DNA of 64,000 nt from Lycorma delicatula (GCF_047948215.1 NC_134467.1:40215020-40279019); one strand, 5' to 3'. Numbered from the stretch's first letter, positions 44,835 to 55,572 are shown. The notes: generated by a model not told the origin, from the sequence alone. Translations and numbers: made by a program.

Positions 44835-45000
44835 TTTTTATTTTTTTACCTCCGGAACTACCATTAGGTATTGCTTCAGAGGATGAGATGAATGAATAAT
44901 TTGTAGGGTGTGAAAATGCCATGCCTGACTGGGATTCGAACCCGGGTCTTCCGGATGAAAGGCCGGGACGCTACTATTCGCGCCACGGAGGGCGGCTGTT
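44835..45000 (-). mobile_element. SINE with SINE-B head and SINE-A-type tail
   Basis: Minus strand. The head has a tRNA-like GTGGCGCGAATAGTAGCG (box A) and GGGTTCGAATCCCAGTCAGG (box B), with GGCCTTTCATCC between. A short linker leads to the tail ATCCTCTGAAGCAATACCTA, ATGGTAGTTCCGGAGGT. The tail is that of SINE-A. The head is too short of an acceptor stem to be a tRNA gene. Confidence 0.75.
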
Positions 45001-45159
45001 ATAATTATATTAACAACAACAATAATAATAATAGTATTGACCTAAATGGTTTCTTAATTTAAAAAAAAATAAGTTTTCTTCGGTCTACCTGAATTTCTTT
45101 TACCAATCCGTTTCTTTTTTTAATTTTGTTATTATTAATAATAATAATAATAATAATGT

Positions 45160-45415
45160 ACAAAAGATGAAAAGAAAGTATAGCGTGTGTGGCTTTTACA
45201 TCTAACAGATAGCGCTGTTTTTTTTATTTTTAAAAAAAACATGTTTTTACGTGTCACGGGTGTGACGTCTTAGGTATATAAATATTAGGTTTATAAAAAC
45301 ACGTGCGTATCCGAATGCAACGTTCTGTCAAAATTTCAAAGCAGTCAGTAAAGAACTGTCGGAGATTTAAGATTTTGAACAAACAAACATTAACATTTTT
45401 TTATACGTATAAATT
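45160..45415 (-). mobile_element. Helitron-like 5' part
   Basis: The complement contains ATGTTTGTTTGTTCAAAATC, TTACTGACTGCTTTGAAATT, the ACCTAAGACGTCACACCCGT block and CTATCTGTTAGATGTAAAAG. It ends before the purine-rich tract. No 3' end found. Confidence 0.6.
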
Positions 45416-45419
45416 TATG

Positions 45420-46174
45420 AAAATAAAAAAAAGATAAATAAATAATTGATTAATTGTGATACATAAATGTAGTGTAAAATTTATAATTGCATATTATTAT
45501 AATTTGTTGAAACATAGAGTTACGTATATACATTTATAAATGTTTTTTATTAACTGTTACGTGCTAACAGATTGATGAAGTTGTACTGTAAAAGGGTGCC
45601 TTCTGTACATTGTCGTGTTGATGTTAAACGTTCAACTGTATGATGAACTGTTTAGTGGAGGGGGGAGACATCAACTTATATGCGTTGTGTTGTGTTCTTC
45701 AGTGACCGTTGCTTGTTATTTTATACGTTTGTATCGTTATTACACATTATATATAGCGCACTGTTGTTGTTATCTTAAAGATTTGTTTAGTTTTTTTTTC
45801 TCTTAAATGTTTTTATTGTATTTTTTAATGTGCTTTTTTTGTTTTATATTATTCAAGTTAATTTATCAACAACGATTTCATTGTTAAAAATTAACCTAAA
45901 TTTGTTACTTCATAATCACTTCGAACTGTTAAAAACTCTTCAGTAATATTGAATCGACAAATAATAATACTTCTGTAACTAAAGGTAATCTTAACATTAA
46001 GAAATATTTTGTTTTGTACCATTTAAATTAAAAAATGTAATTTAACTATATTAGAAATGAAAAAAAAAATTAGTTTTGCCTTGTATTGATACAAAAAGTT
46101 CCTTTAGAAACAGGCATCTTATGCACTGTTATTTGAATAATTGCTTCTAAACTATAATATTTATTCTATTACGT

Positions 46175-46219
<45 letters not shown>

Positions 46220-46350
46220 AATTATTTATGTTTGGTCTTATATTTATTTGGATACGCCCCAAAAATATTATGAACTAAATAATGAATTATTTTACATTAG
46301 TATTCATTCTTTGAAGTAATATTTCTTAAATAAATCACTTCCAATTGCAG
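45420..46350. other. Intronic stretch with (TA)n
   Basis: No gene supported. A perfect TA run lies at about 46180-46217. Confidence 0.4.
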
Positions 46351-46380
46351 GAAAAAACCGTACATATTATTTGTGTGTTT
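46351..46380 (+). other. Possible short terminal exon, weak
   Basis: TTCCAATTGCAG is a good acceptor and the phase fits exon C. Reading on gives GKNRTYYLCV and a stop (TAA 46380-46382). There is no obvious poly-A signal. It may be a chance acceptor. Confidence 0.2.
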
Positions 46381-46719
46381 AATCTTATACGTCGGCTATA
46401 TAAAAAAAAAAAAAAAAAACATTACTGGGTACAGTAGACCGTTAAGTAACACATGTTCATTGATCGAAATCGTTTTATATTTTATTTATCTGTTATTCTT
46501 TTACTTTTCACCTTATCATTTAACCATTTTTTTTTTTTTAACAATTGTAAGAAACTGCGAAATATGTGAAATTTCAGCGCTTAAATTTTCACGTACTTAA
46601 TATACTTGCTCAGCCGTAAAAGTTAGCGTTGACTTTGTGTATATAAAAATGTAGATTCTTTTACAGAATCTGACAGCCACTTATTTTCAATTTTTTTCTT
46701 CCAAATCAGTGGGTATTTG

Positions 46720-46995
46720 TAAGTATTTGCAGGTACATTATAAATATAATTTAACCTACCTTAACATACGCTCAAATAGCTCGCTAACAATATTTTTTTA
46801 TGTGTACTCGTCGAATTTATTCAAAAATGTGTCTTCCAAAATGTGACCTGAGAGAGTTCCAATATAAGCATTATGCTTCTAAATATAGATATAATATAAC
46901 CAAACATAACCTACGCTCTCTTCGCTCGCTAACCTATCTTTTATTTGTACTCGACGATTTTATTCAAACACTGGTCTTCCAAGTGTACATTTTTC
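46720..46995 (+). repeat. Z repeat, two units
   Basis: Two diverged units with AACCTACC/AACCTACGCTC, AGCTCGCTAAC/GCTCGCTAACC, TGTACTCGTCG/TGTACTCGACG and GTCTTCCAA. A third unit lies at 47985-48110. Non-coding. Confidence 0.5.
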
Positions 46996-46999
46996 CCCT

Positions 47000-47459
47000 T
47001 TCTGGAACAAATCTTAGAGTATTACCTCTGATAGGGGAAGTATCCAGCCATCAGATGCCGGTATACGGAGGGCCTGTGACCTCATTGCACGAAGACAACC
47101 CCCACACTATCGGGGGCCCTCTAAGCGTTTAGCCGCGGGCCTGTCCGGACCGGTACTCTTCCGCGTCGAATTCCCAGTCGTCCGAGGACATGTAATTTGT
47201 CATTCACTTTTTTAACACAGTTTAACATAATTCTATAGTATTTCATTGAACAGAACGGAACGCAAAAGTGGCGGGAGTTTCACAAATTTCTTCTTTCGAA
47301 TCGCAGAGCCTGGACAGCGTCCCTTGCTGCTGTATGATTTTATTAATCGGGCGTGTTTCAAGTGTTTGTTTTAATGTCGGGTCTAAGTTTAAAATTTTGT
47401 TTTAATTTTATGGACGGATTTGTGAATAGCGTTCCATATCCGTTTGGACCAGCGTTTTT
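47000..47459. other. Unrecognised stretch, partly GC-rich
   Basis: 47020-47190 is GC-richer (GGGGGCCCTCTAAGCG, GGGCCTGTCCGGACC, a short palindrome-rich patch). It may be 3' sequence of an R1-type element, but no coding motif supports it. Confidence 0.3.
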
Positions 47460-48016
47460 CAACCCATTTTTGGGTCCGACCCCGGGAGACTAAGCTTTTA
47501 AAACCTGTTCTCTCAACGTAATTCCCCTTTTGACCGTCCACTGAAGTCCTTTCGGTGCTAACGCTTCATAGGCTAGCAGGAATACGCCACAACGGGGCAC
47601 TAATTGTTTGGAGGTAGCAATGCGCCCCCTTCTCCGGAGGGAGTCGCAATTGCTGATTATTCCATTGAAGGGCATTCTAATCATAATTCTTCAAGTGTCT
47701 TCCGAATTAAACATGACCTCTGCGCCCAAGGCTTCCAGCATCTCTTGAAGTATATTCTCAAATCGTGTACAACTAAAATAAACATGTAGAGGGGTTGCAT
47801 TCTAATCATAATTCTTCAAGTGTCTTCCGAATTAAACATGACCTCTGCGCCCAAGGCTTCCAGCATCTCTTGAAGTATATTCTCAAATCGTGTACAACTA
47901 AAATAAACATGTAGAGGGGTTTCTTCCTCAGGACACGTGGGATAAAGGTCCGAGTGGTCCAAACAGAATCTGTACAAGTATTCCAAATGTACCTGAGAGA
48001 GGTCCAATGTAAGCAT
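47460..48016 (-). pseudogene. R1-like LINE ORF2 C-terminus (R1-d) with perfect tandem duplication
   Basis: Minus strand from about 48016: LSQVHLEYLYRFCLDHSDLY, PTCPEEETPLHVYFSCTRFE, NILQEMLEALGAEVMFNSED-T. The CPTC...H....C knuckle after YLYRF.LDHSDLCPTC-type sequence identifies an R1-clade C-terminus. The segment TRFENIL to about 15 codons past SEDT lies twice in tandem (units 47672-47796 and 47797-47921, 125 bp, identical). Because 125 is not a multiple of 3, the frame is broken. A GC-richer 3' part continues to about 47460. Confidence 0.7.
47672..47921. repeat. Two identical 125-bp tandem units
   Basis: GCATTCTAATCATAATTC starts each unit (47672, 47797) and ACATGTAGAGGGGTT ends each. No mismatch seen by eye. 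Confidence 0.95.
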
Positions 48017-48110
48017 TATGCTTATAATTTTAAATATAATTATAATATAACCAAATTTAACCTACTCTCGCATCGCTCGGTAACCAATTTTTTGGTAGAT
48101 TTCATAAGAA
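47985..48110 (+). repeat. Z repeat, third unit
   Basis: TACCTGAGAGAGGTCCAATG, AAGCATTATGCTTATAATTT, AACCTACTCTCGCATCGCTC; matches 46845-46945. Confidence 0.55.
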
Positions 48111-48129
48111 AGCTACCTATTAAGGGGTA

Positions 48130-48360
48130 CCATGATTCGACTTCCGGAAAATTTTGAAATTTCTTCGCGTTTCACATCCCCCAGACCCCAAAACAACTGT
48201 CAGCTCAAAAGTTTATATATATAACGATTAGCCGTAGAATATTAAAATTTTGGATTTAGGACTGTTATAAAATCTAGTTGTTCACCTCCCCTTTTGATTG
48301 CAATCGACTGAAAAAAAAGAGTCCAAAAAAGTCCAGAATCCAAAACAATTTAGATTTCAA
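48130..48360 (+). repeat. P repeat, central piece
   Basis: CGATTAGCCGTAGAATATTA, TTTAGGACTGTTATAAAATC, TTTTGATTGCAATCGACTG. The preceding CATCCCCCAGACCCCAAAAC is shared (inverted) with 37350-37400. Confidence 0.65.
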
Positions 48361-48599
48361 TATAAATTTTTATATAAAAATAACAAAATTACGGATAGGG
48401 GGAGAACGAAGGAATAATTGCCATTTTTCGTAGGGATATTTTTTGTTTAATTTTAGAAATAGAACCCGATAAAGTATAGCCAGACCACCATTTTTGAAAC
48501 ACTCTGTATAATAGTATAGATCTAGTATCTTTTACTATTTTTATATTGTATATTTTTTTTATAAATAGACTTTAATTATTATTTATCTTTATTATTTTT

Positions 48600-48736
48600 A
48601 CAAGCATAAGTTTAATAAACACAAACTTATCCAGGATAGCTCCAGAGGGCAGACCCAACCTGGATAAACATCCTCTGACCACTACAAGAAACGCAAGTAA
48701 CCACATAGAGTGGACAAAATAGCGACGGGATGCTAG
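48600..48736 (+). mobile_element. Helitron-like 3' end
   Basis: GAAACGCAAGTAACCACATA, then AGCGACGGGATGCTAG|T (48736), matching the 3' ends in 6425-6870. Confidence 0.55.
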
Positions 48737-48739
48737 TAC

Positions 48740-49319
48740 ACTATAATTATATAGATCGGCGCTTCATTTTACTCTTAGTATCTTTTAGTTTTGAATTATG
48801 AAGCCCGTTTTCATACCATGTCTCCTGAATATAAAAAGGGAGATTTTTAAATCAAAATTATCGTTTGAATATCATAAAAGGGAAATTAAAATGTGTAACA
48901 TAGTAAAGAAACATGTTTTAGAGGTATAAATAAATACTAAATATTAAAAAATCAATTGAATCAACGCCTTAAAACGAAATAACTGAGAATATGATATTAC
49001 AGCAGAAAACAATACTGTTCTCTCATTTGCAATGTTTGCCATCATGGAGAGTAGAACAATTTCAATTAATACTTACAACAACAAAGTTCTGGAACTATCA
49101 AGTTATAACAGTCCATTTAACTGGAGTTATTTACTTATTAGAATATATATAATCATTTTCTTGTGAGTCTTACAGTACATCTCTGTCTGTTGAGAAATTT
49201 TTATACGTATTTTTACTTAGAAATTTAAATTTATATCCCATTATAATAATTCTTGTTTCTTAAATTACAATTAAAATTTTTGTTTAAGTTTTCATAATTT
49301 ATATATTTTTAATTTTATA
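48740..49319. other. AT-rich stretch
   Basis: Nothing recognised. Confidence 0.4.
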
Positions 49320-49870
49320 AAAAAATCTGTTGTGGACACTACATGATTTCCTTTTACTTCTATTCAATTTTATACGTATTTTTTGCTGCACTTCATTTAA
49401 ACTTATTTCATTTGAAAATGAGATACGATCCTCCAATTCTTTACTCAATTATATTGTGGTGGACACCACATATTTTTGTGGTGTCCGTATAAAAATTTTA
49501 TATTAGTTTATATATTAATTTTTTTTCACGTCGCTCAAGTAGTTATGTAAGTGAGAACGTGTCGGATTCGTAACCATGGTTTTTTTTTTTGTCTTCAGTC
49601 ATTTGACGGGTTTGATGCAGCTCCCCAAGATTCCCTATCTAGTGCTAGTCGTTTCATTTCAGTATACCCTCTACATCCTACATCCCTAACAATTTGTTTT
49701 AGATATTCCAAACGTGGCCTGCCTACACAATTTGTTCCTTCTAACTGTCCTTCCAATATTAAAACGACTATTCCAGGATGCCTTAGTATAACCATAGATA
49801 TAACAGTTCGAATCCGATGTCAAATACATATATTTTTTTAAAAATTTTTATATATATTTCAGTTTTTTTT
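49320..49870. repeat. P-related repeat split by RTE-a
   Basis: 49320-49570 matches 24566-24800 (CACTTCATTTAAACTTATTT, GTGGACACCACAT, GAGAACGTGTCGGATTCGTA). After the RTE-a insertion it continues CAGTTCGAATCCGATGTCAA. Confidence 0.65.
49580..49788 (-). mobile_element. RTE-a 3' fragment with target duplication
   Basis: About 209 bp: 3' terminus with A-run, then coding for VILRHPGIVVLILEGQLEGT to KRLALDRESW, SNPSND (minus strand). Flanked by TAACCATGG (49571-49579) and TAACCATAG (49789-49797). Confidence 0.85.
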
Positions 49871-49894
49871 TTGTGGACACGATAACTGCCGTAA

Positions 49895-50094
49895 TTTTGC
49901 GCCAATCACTTTCGAATTGATACATAAAATATAACGATCCAAAATCTCGGTCGAGTTCGTTAATGAGCAAAATAGGATTATGCTGATGGAAATAGGGGAG
50001 GGGGCTTTTTCGAAAAAAACAAAATATCGCTATAACTTTCTTATTAAGTAAAATATCGAATTCGTTTAAAGTTCCTACTATTCTTTAGATAAGG
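49895..50094 (+). repeat. Y repeat, copy 1
   Basis: CTCGGTCGAGTTCGTTAATG, AAACAAAATATCGCTATAAC, AAATATCGAATTCGTTTAAA, GTTCCTACTATT; same as 59098-59255. It stops where an RTE-a copy begins. Confidence 0.65.
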
Positions 50095-51020
50095 GCCAGA
50101 TTCCTTATCTAGTGTTAGTCGTTTCATTTCAGTATACCCTCTACATCCTACATCCCTAACAATTTGTTTTACATATTCCAAACGTGGCCTGCCTACACAA
50201 TTTTTTCCTTCTACCTGTCCTTCCAATATTAAAGCAACTATTCCAGGATGCCTTAATATGTGGCCTATAAGTCCATCTCTTCTTTTAACTATATTTTTCC
50301 AAATGTTTCTTTCTTCATCTATTTACCACAACACCTCTTCATTTGTCACTTTATCCACTCATCTGATTTTTAACATTCTCCTATAGCACCAAATTTCAAA
50401 AGCTTCTAATCTTTTCTTCTAAGGTACTCCGATCGTTCAAGTTTCACTTCCATATAAAGCGACATTCCAAACATATACTTTCAAAACCTTTTCCTGACAT
50501 TTAAAGTAATTTTTAATGTAAACACATTATATTTCTGATTGAAGGCTCGTTTTGCCTGTGCTACTCGGAATTTTATGTCACTCATGCTTCGTCCATCTTT
50601 AGTAATTATACTTCCTAAATAACAAAATTCTTCTACGTTCGTAATCTTTTCTCCTCCTATTTTCACATTCAGTGGTCCATCATTGTTATTTCTACTACAT
50701 TTCATTACTTTCGTTTTGTTCTTGTTTATTTTCATGCGATAGTTCTTGCGTAGGACTTCATCCATACCGTTCATTGTTTCTTCTAAATCCTTTTTACTTT
50801 CGGCTAGAATTACTATATCATCAGAAAATCATAGCATCTTTTATCTTTTCACCTTGTACTGTAATTACAGATATAAATTGTTCTTTAACATCATTAACTG
50901 CTAGTTCTATGTAATGATTAAAAAGTAACGGGGATAGGGAACCTCCTTGTCGGACTCCCTTTCTTATTACGACTTCTTTCTTCTGTTCTTCAATTATTAC
51001 TGTAGCTGTTTGGTTCCTGT
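50095..51020 (-). pseudogene. RTE-a LINE, RT half, 3' end missing
   Basis: Minus strand from about 51020: NQTATVIIEEQKKEVVIRKG, VRQGGSLSPLLFNLYIELAV, a damaged FADD region (MLFSDDIVILAESKKDLEET), KINKNKTKVMKCSRNNNDGP, CYLGSIITKDGRSMSDIKFR, then frameshifts, KVTNEEVLW, GKNCVGRPRLEYVKQIVRDV, CRGYTEMKRLTLDKESG. The frame at 50481-50774 is open. Unlike the other copies it lacks the CAGTCAAATGACTG terminus and ends abruptly at the Y repeat. Confidence 0.8.
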
Positions 51021-51663
51021 AATAATTAATAAAATTATTATTTATGTTATATTAAAATTATAATAGATTATTTTAACGTAATATGTTCTATAATAATATT
51101 TTTGACATGTTTTTATTTTTTATGAAAGTATATAGTACAGTTAATAACAACGAAAAAAATTATAAAAAGATACAGTATTTTAACAGTTTAGATTCAAAAG
51201 GTGTAATAAAAATAAAAAATAATGGGGAAAAATGTTGAAATATTATTTTATAATATTTTTCCTTTTTATTCTTTTATTTTAATACTTTTTTTACAAAGTA
51301 GATTTTATGAATATATATGTATATAGAAGAGAAAGACTTATTGTAAAAATGATATTTCACAGTTTATTATAAAACGTCAAAATTTCATTGTCATGTCTCG
51401 TTACATGTGTTGTTTTTTTTTTCTTTAACATGAACACGTGTTTTTATTTTTTAAATCCTGATATTTTCATAAGGGATATTTAAATAAAAAGAGATTAAAA
51501 AATACATTTTACTAACAAAAATAACTCGTTTTCTTTTTAAATATAAGCATTGTAGTGTTATATCATTCCAAGTGTTAAAAAATTAAAAAAACAAGATACA
51601 TTTTAATTAAAATTATTATTTTAAACGAAATATTCAACGAACGTACAGTTCATTATAAAATTC
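51021..51663. other. AT-rich stretch
   Basis: No gene. Confidence 0.4.
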
Positions 51664-52455
51664 AATTTTTTTTGTCTTCAGTCATTTTACTGGTTTGATA
51701 CAGCTCTTCAACATTCCCTATAAAATGCCATTTATGGCACTTTATAGTGCCGTTAGTGAAGTGTCGTTTCATTTCGGTATACCTTCTACATCCTACATCA
51801 AAAACAATTTGTTTCACTTATTCCAAACGTTGCCTGTCTGCACAATTTGTCCCTTCTAAATGTCCTTTCAATATTAAAACGACTATTCCAGGATGGAATA
51901 AAATGCGGCCTATAAGTCTATCTCTTCTTTTAACTGTTTCGGTTCCGCGTGGCAGGTGATGAGTTGTGCGTCCGCGAGGAGGCCCACTCGAACAAGCATA
52001 TGATGTTCGACTGCCCAGTTCTTGGTTAGGCCAGAACTCAGGCCACCCTGAAACTTAGAGGTCAAGGGGAAAATTGGCCACTTACAGTAATTTATCTAAG
52101 GAAAAGACCCCTAGCTCTCTGTTGTGGGAAGCTACCCGAGAGTTATGGCTAGCCATCAGCCAATTAAAACTGCAAGAGTTTTAATATTAGTGGACGGTTT
52201 TAATATTGGTACTTGCTGATATTCAGTAACTTAGGAGTGGCAGCGTATTGACGAGATAAATTTAATTTATTTAATGTCATATTTTAGTAGTTGACGGGGT
52301 GCGCCTATTCATTTTAGAATATATGACAAGTGAGCGGTGGGATACGAAGCAAGTTGTGTGTGGCACCATGCTTAATTTACTCATGCAATTAGGTTAGCTT
52401 TTTCTTTTTCCTCCGGTAATTACCGTTCATAATACTTCACAGGATGATATGTATG

Positions 52456-53530
52456 TAAAGATGATAAAAAGCCTAAACATCATTATGTCATCGCAGAATT
52501 CCCCTCGGGCCTCAAAGCGCCGTTTACTGGCGACCACCGTCCCGGCCTGGTGGTGCTCTATCACCATCAGGCGGAACAAAGAGAGACTGGTGAGGACGCA
52601 CAGGTGTGTGCTCCTAGGTGTTGTGTCCGCATACAGGACAGTGTCCTATGCCGCCCTGTGCGTGTTATCGGGTACACCTCCTATTGACCTAATCGCAAAA
52701 AAGAGGGTGGAGAGGGCAAAAGGCAAGCCAGAACAAGAGGTCAGGGATGCCGTTTATAATATCTGGCAGGAAAGATGGTCGCAGGAAGCTGTGGGTCGAT
52801 GGACGAGAACCCTCATCCCCAACATCAAGCCACGGTTGTCGAGAAGATTTGGTGAGGTTGATCATCACCTATCGCAGTTTTTTACAGGACATGGTTCCTT
52901 CAATAAATACCTGCACAAAATAGGCAAGAGAGAAGAGCCAATTTGCAACTACTGCAACGAGATAGATGATGCTGAGCACACCTTTTTTGAGTGAAATAGG
53001 TGGGACACACTTAGACATAGTAAGGCACTCACAGGTATAACTCCAGAGACAACAATAGACTACATGCTAAGAAGCGAGTCAAACTGGAATAATTCTGCTA
53101 GTTTTGTTAGACAAGTTGTTCTACAGAAATACTCCGATGAGAGAAGACAAGGTGTTGGCTAGAATAGGACCGGGTGGACAGCCTTGCTGGTGAGGTCCAG
53201 CATGCTGCGGTGTGTTGGCACTGATGAGCCACCAAGGACTCCACGGGTAACAGTCAGGCAAGAGCACACTGAATACTGAAGGGACCCGGTACCGCGTCGC
53301 GGCGAACTGGGTCTGGCGTGGTGTATTAGTATTGCCCTTTTGGGTCCCCAAGGGGGCAATATTGATAAAGAACTCTCAAAAAGAGCTAACCGGTAGGCCG
53401 ACCTGCCTTGCCGGTATATAGCCGGTAGGTGGGGAGGCTTATTTGAGTCTAAAGACACTCCCCTGGGCGGCGTAATACCAACAAGTCGGTCCGGCCCAGG
53501 GGAGCTGAGAGGAAAAAAAAAGAAAAAAAA
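52456..53530 (+). mobile_element. R1-b LINE insertion with 14-bp target duplication
   Basis: 5'-truncated element ending in an A-rich tail (GGAAAAAAAAAGAAAAAAAA). Flanked by GGATGATATGTATG at 52442-52455 and 53531-53544, inside SINE-A. The 3' region is GC-richer than the surroundings. Confidence 0.9.
52488..53162 (+). pseudogene. R1-b ORF2 C-terminal part, one stop codon
   Basis: An open frame shared with upstream sequence reads RTHRCVLLGVVSAYRTVSYA, ALCVLSGTPPIDLIAKKRVE, EVRDAVYNIWQERWSQEAVG, RWTRTLIPNIKPRLSRRFGE, HHLSQFFTGHGSFNKYLHKI, EEPICNYCNEIDDAEHTFFE. Then a TGA (52992-52994) falls exactly where the last Cys of the CxxC...HxxxxxC knuckle should be. The same frame continues NRWDTLRHSKALTGITPETT to a natural stop at 53160-53162. 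This is the standard R1-clade C-terminus and is nearly intact: one point change separates it from an open frame. It lacks the endonuclease and RT core. Confidence 0.85.
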
Positions 53531-54010
53531 GGATGATATGTATGAGTGTAAATGAAGTATAGTCTCAGTTCGACCATTACTGAGATGTGTGGTTAATTGA
53601 AACCCAACCACCAAACAACACCGGTATCGACAATCTAGTATTCAAATCCGTTTAAAAATAACTGACTTTACTAGGATTTGAACGCTGGACTTCTCGACTT
53701 CCAAATCAGCTGATTTGGGAAGACGCTTTCAACACTAGACCAACCGTGTGGATAAGTAGATTAGATCTAGCAGCTATTTAGGACACTGGTCGCTAAACTG
53801 TTTCGAGGCTCAGTAGCCGTTTGTGATACAGGCATTCGGTCTTATTCTTTAGGGCGACCGAATGAGATAGTGACGGGAGAAATGCCATGCGAATTTTATT
53901 TTAACTATATTTTTTCAAATGCTTTTTTCTTCATCAATTTGCCGCAAAACCTCTTCATTTGTCATTTTATCCACCCATCTGATTTTTAACATTCCCCTAT
54001 AGTATCACAT

Positions 54011-54770
54011 TACAATTGTATCTATATGAACTCCTTTTGTCTTTCATTTTTATTTCGGATTCGAATTAAACATCTTTTTAGGAGTACATAAATGGCTGAG
54101 ATCAGCCGTTGGATTCGCCTCATAATGCCCGCTAAAATCTTATAGTAATCAATACGCAATAACGATGTAAGCTATCAAATTGTTTCCAATGTTTTAATGT
54201 AAGGTATACTAAAATGTATAAAATATATAAATAACAATTTTGTAAATCATGTGTAACTTCGAAAAATGGTAGAAATCTAACTTTTTAATAATTGAAAAAA
54301 TACATATATGAATGAAAGAATAAACCTTTATTTTCTTTGTAAAAATTACAACATTAAAATAAGAATTACAATTAAGAAATATAATATTTGCAAATGATAA
54401 CCTGTGCACAAGGTAGAGCCACTTAATAAAAATTTCTAAAAATGGAATTTAATTATTATAAATATTTTTTTAAAAATTAAAGGTCTTTAAAAAAAAAATT
54501 GAATTGTTAAAGATTGAGGTCAATTAAAATTTAAAGGTACTATCTTAGAAAAACGACGAAAGAATAAAGAAATATAACATAATAATACTACAACAAATGA
54601 AAACTTGCACCTGTACATTAAAATTCAACTTTTTAGATTTAATAATACAGTGTAACCCCGCTATAACTTGGTTATCGTAGGACTTTTAATCTATTTGATA
54701 CCTTGCAGTATCACCCGGTTTTTCCATGTGTTTATTCTTCTATTATGATTTTTAAACTGGGTATTATAAT
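54011..54770. other. AT-rich stretch
   Basis: No gene seen; minus-strand frame at 54209-54409 has no motif. Confidence 0.4.
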
Positions 54771-54774
54771 TACT

Positions 54775-55500
54775 AAATTATACTTCCTGTAAAACTCTAT
54801 AAGTCGGTACCCTCTTTCATTCCTTTTGCCCAGCCCGTATTCACCCACTACATTTCCTTCCTTGTCTTTTCCAATGTTTGCATTCCAATCTCCAATTATT
54901 ATTAAATTTTCATCTCCTTTAATGAGTTTAATTGGTTCATCAATCTCTTCGTATACACACTAAACCTCATCATCATCATGGGCGCTTGTAGGCATATATA
55001 GGTTAACAATCGTGGTCGGTTTAGGTTTTGATTTTATCCTTAATACAATGATTCTATCGCTATGTATTTTGAAATACTCTACTCTCTTCCCTTTCTTCTT
55101 GTTCATTATGAAACCTACTCCTGACTGCTCATTATTTGAAGTTGAGTTAATTATTCTAAAATCACCTGACCAAAAGTCGTTTTCCTTTTCCCACTGAACC
55201 TCAATAATTTCTACTACATCTATATTTATCGTATCCATTTCCCTTTTTAAATGTTCTAACCCACCAACCTCTTTTAGACTTCTAACATTCTTCGTAGAAT
55301 GTTATTTTTCCGTTTTCTGATGACCCTTTCCTAAGTATTCTCCACCCAGAAATCCGAATGGGGGACTATTACTCCGGAATATTTTACCAAGGAAGACGCC
55401 TCCATCTTTGTTATATGAAAATGCAGAGAGCTACATTTTCTTAGAAGAAAAACTGTTGAAGTTTTCTACTATTGCTTTCAGCTGCGCAGTACTCAGTACT
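54775..55500 (-). pseudogene. RTE-a LINE 5' end: untranslated region and endonuclease
   Basis: Minus strand. The 5' part (55300-55500) matches the start of the 42489-44054 copy (GAGTACTGCGCAGCTGAAAG, AATATTCCGGAGTAATAGTC). The endonuclease runs KEVGGLEHLKREMDTINIDV, VEIIEVQWEKENDFWSGDFR, STSNNEQSGVGFIMNKKKGK, VLRIKSKPKPTTIVNLYMPT, SAHDDDEV, a stop, then GDENLIIIGDWNANIGKDKE, GNVVGEYGLGKRNERG. GDWNA is the catalytic Asp/Asn motif of APE-type endonucleases; the usual ISEVRW has become IIEVQW. The copy stops before RT. It supplies most of what is deleted from the endonuclease of the 42489 copy. Confidence 0.85.
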
Positions 55501-55572
55501 TAAAATTAATAAACATTCAATATTTATTAATAATCGTAAACATGAATTTATAAGGTTAATTAAAACATTAGT

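Larger units (their letters stand above)
52399..53747 (-). mobile_element. SINE-A inside R1-a, itself interrupted
   Basis: The tail (TTTTTCTTTTTCCTCCGGTAA) lies at 52399-52455. The remainder (53531-53747) has the CAATTAAACC block, GTATCGACAATCTAGTATTC, box B complement (AGGATTTGAACGCTGG) and head CACTAGACCAACCG. Confidence 0.85.
51936..53898 (+). pseudogene. R1-a copy 2 (5'-truncated), itself interrupted
   Basis: Starts within the zinc knuckle: FRFRVAGDELCVREEAHSNK-H, then MMFDCPVLG, a TAG, ARTQATLKL. The 3' untranslated region follows (CCATCAGCCAATTAAAACTG, to 52398; then 53757-53893, GAGGCTCAGTAGCCGTTTGT, GGGAGAAATGCC). Target duplication TTTTAACT (51928-51935 and 53899-53906). One knuckle Cys is Arg here. 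Confidence 0.75.
51664..54010 (-). mobile_element. RTE-a copy that hosts a nest of three further elements
   Basis: RTE-a 3' part at 51664-51935 (diverged; contains a 40-bp palindromic insert at 51720-51760), continuing at 53899-54010 (KVTNEEVLRQIDEE region, minus strand). The two parts join at TTTTAACT, present on both sides of the insertion. Confidence 0.75.

Noticed and set aside
44930..44997. tRNA gene on the minus strand (box A and box B present)
   Set aside because: No acceptor-stem pairing, and a SINE tail is attached; it is a SINE head.
46180..46217. Regulatory or origin-like TA-rich element
   Set aside because: A plain (TA)n microsatellite; the same type occurs at 29090 and 56085.
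46352..46435. Membrane-anchor-like frame (KKPYILFVCLILYVGYIKKKK) right after an acceptor
   Set aside because: It needs phase 2, but exon C ends in phase 1; the Lys run is just a poly-A tract.
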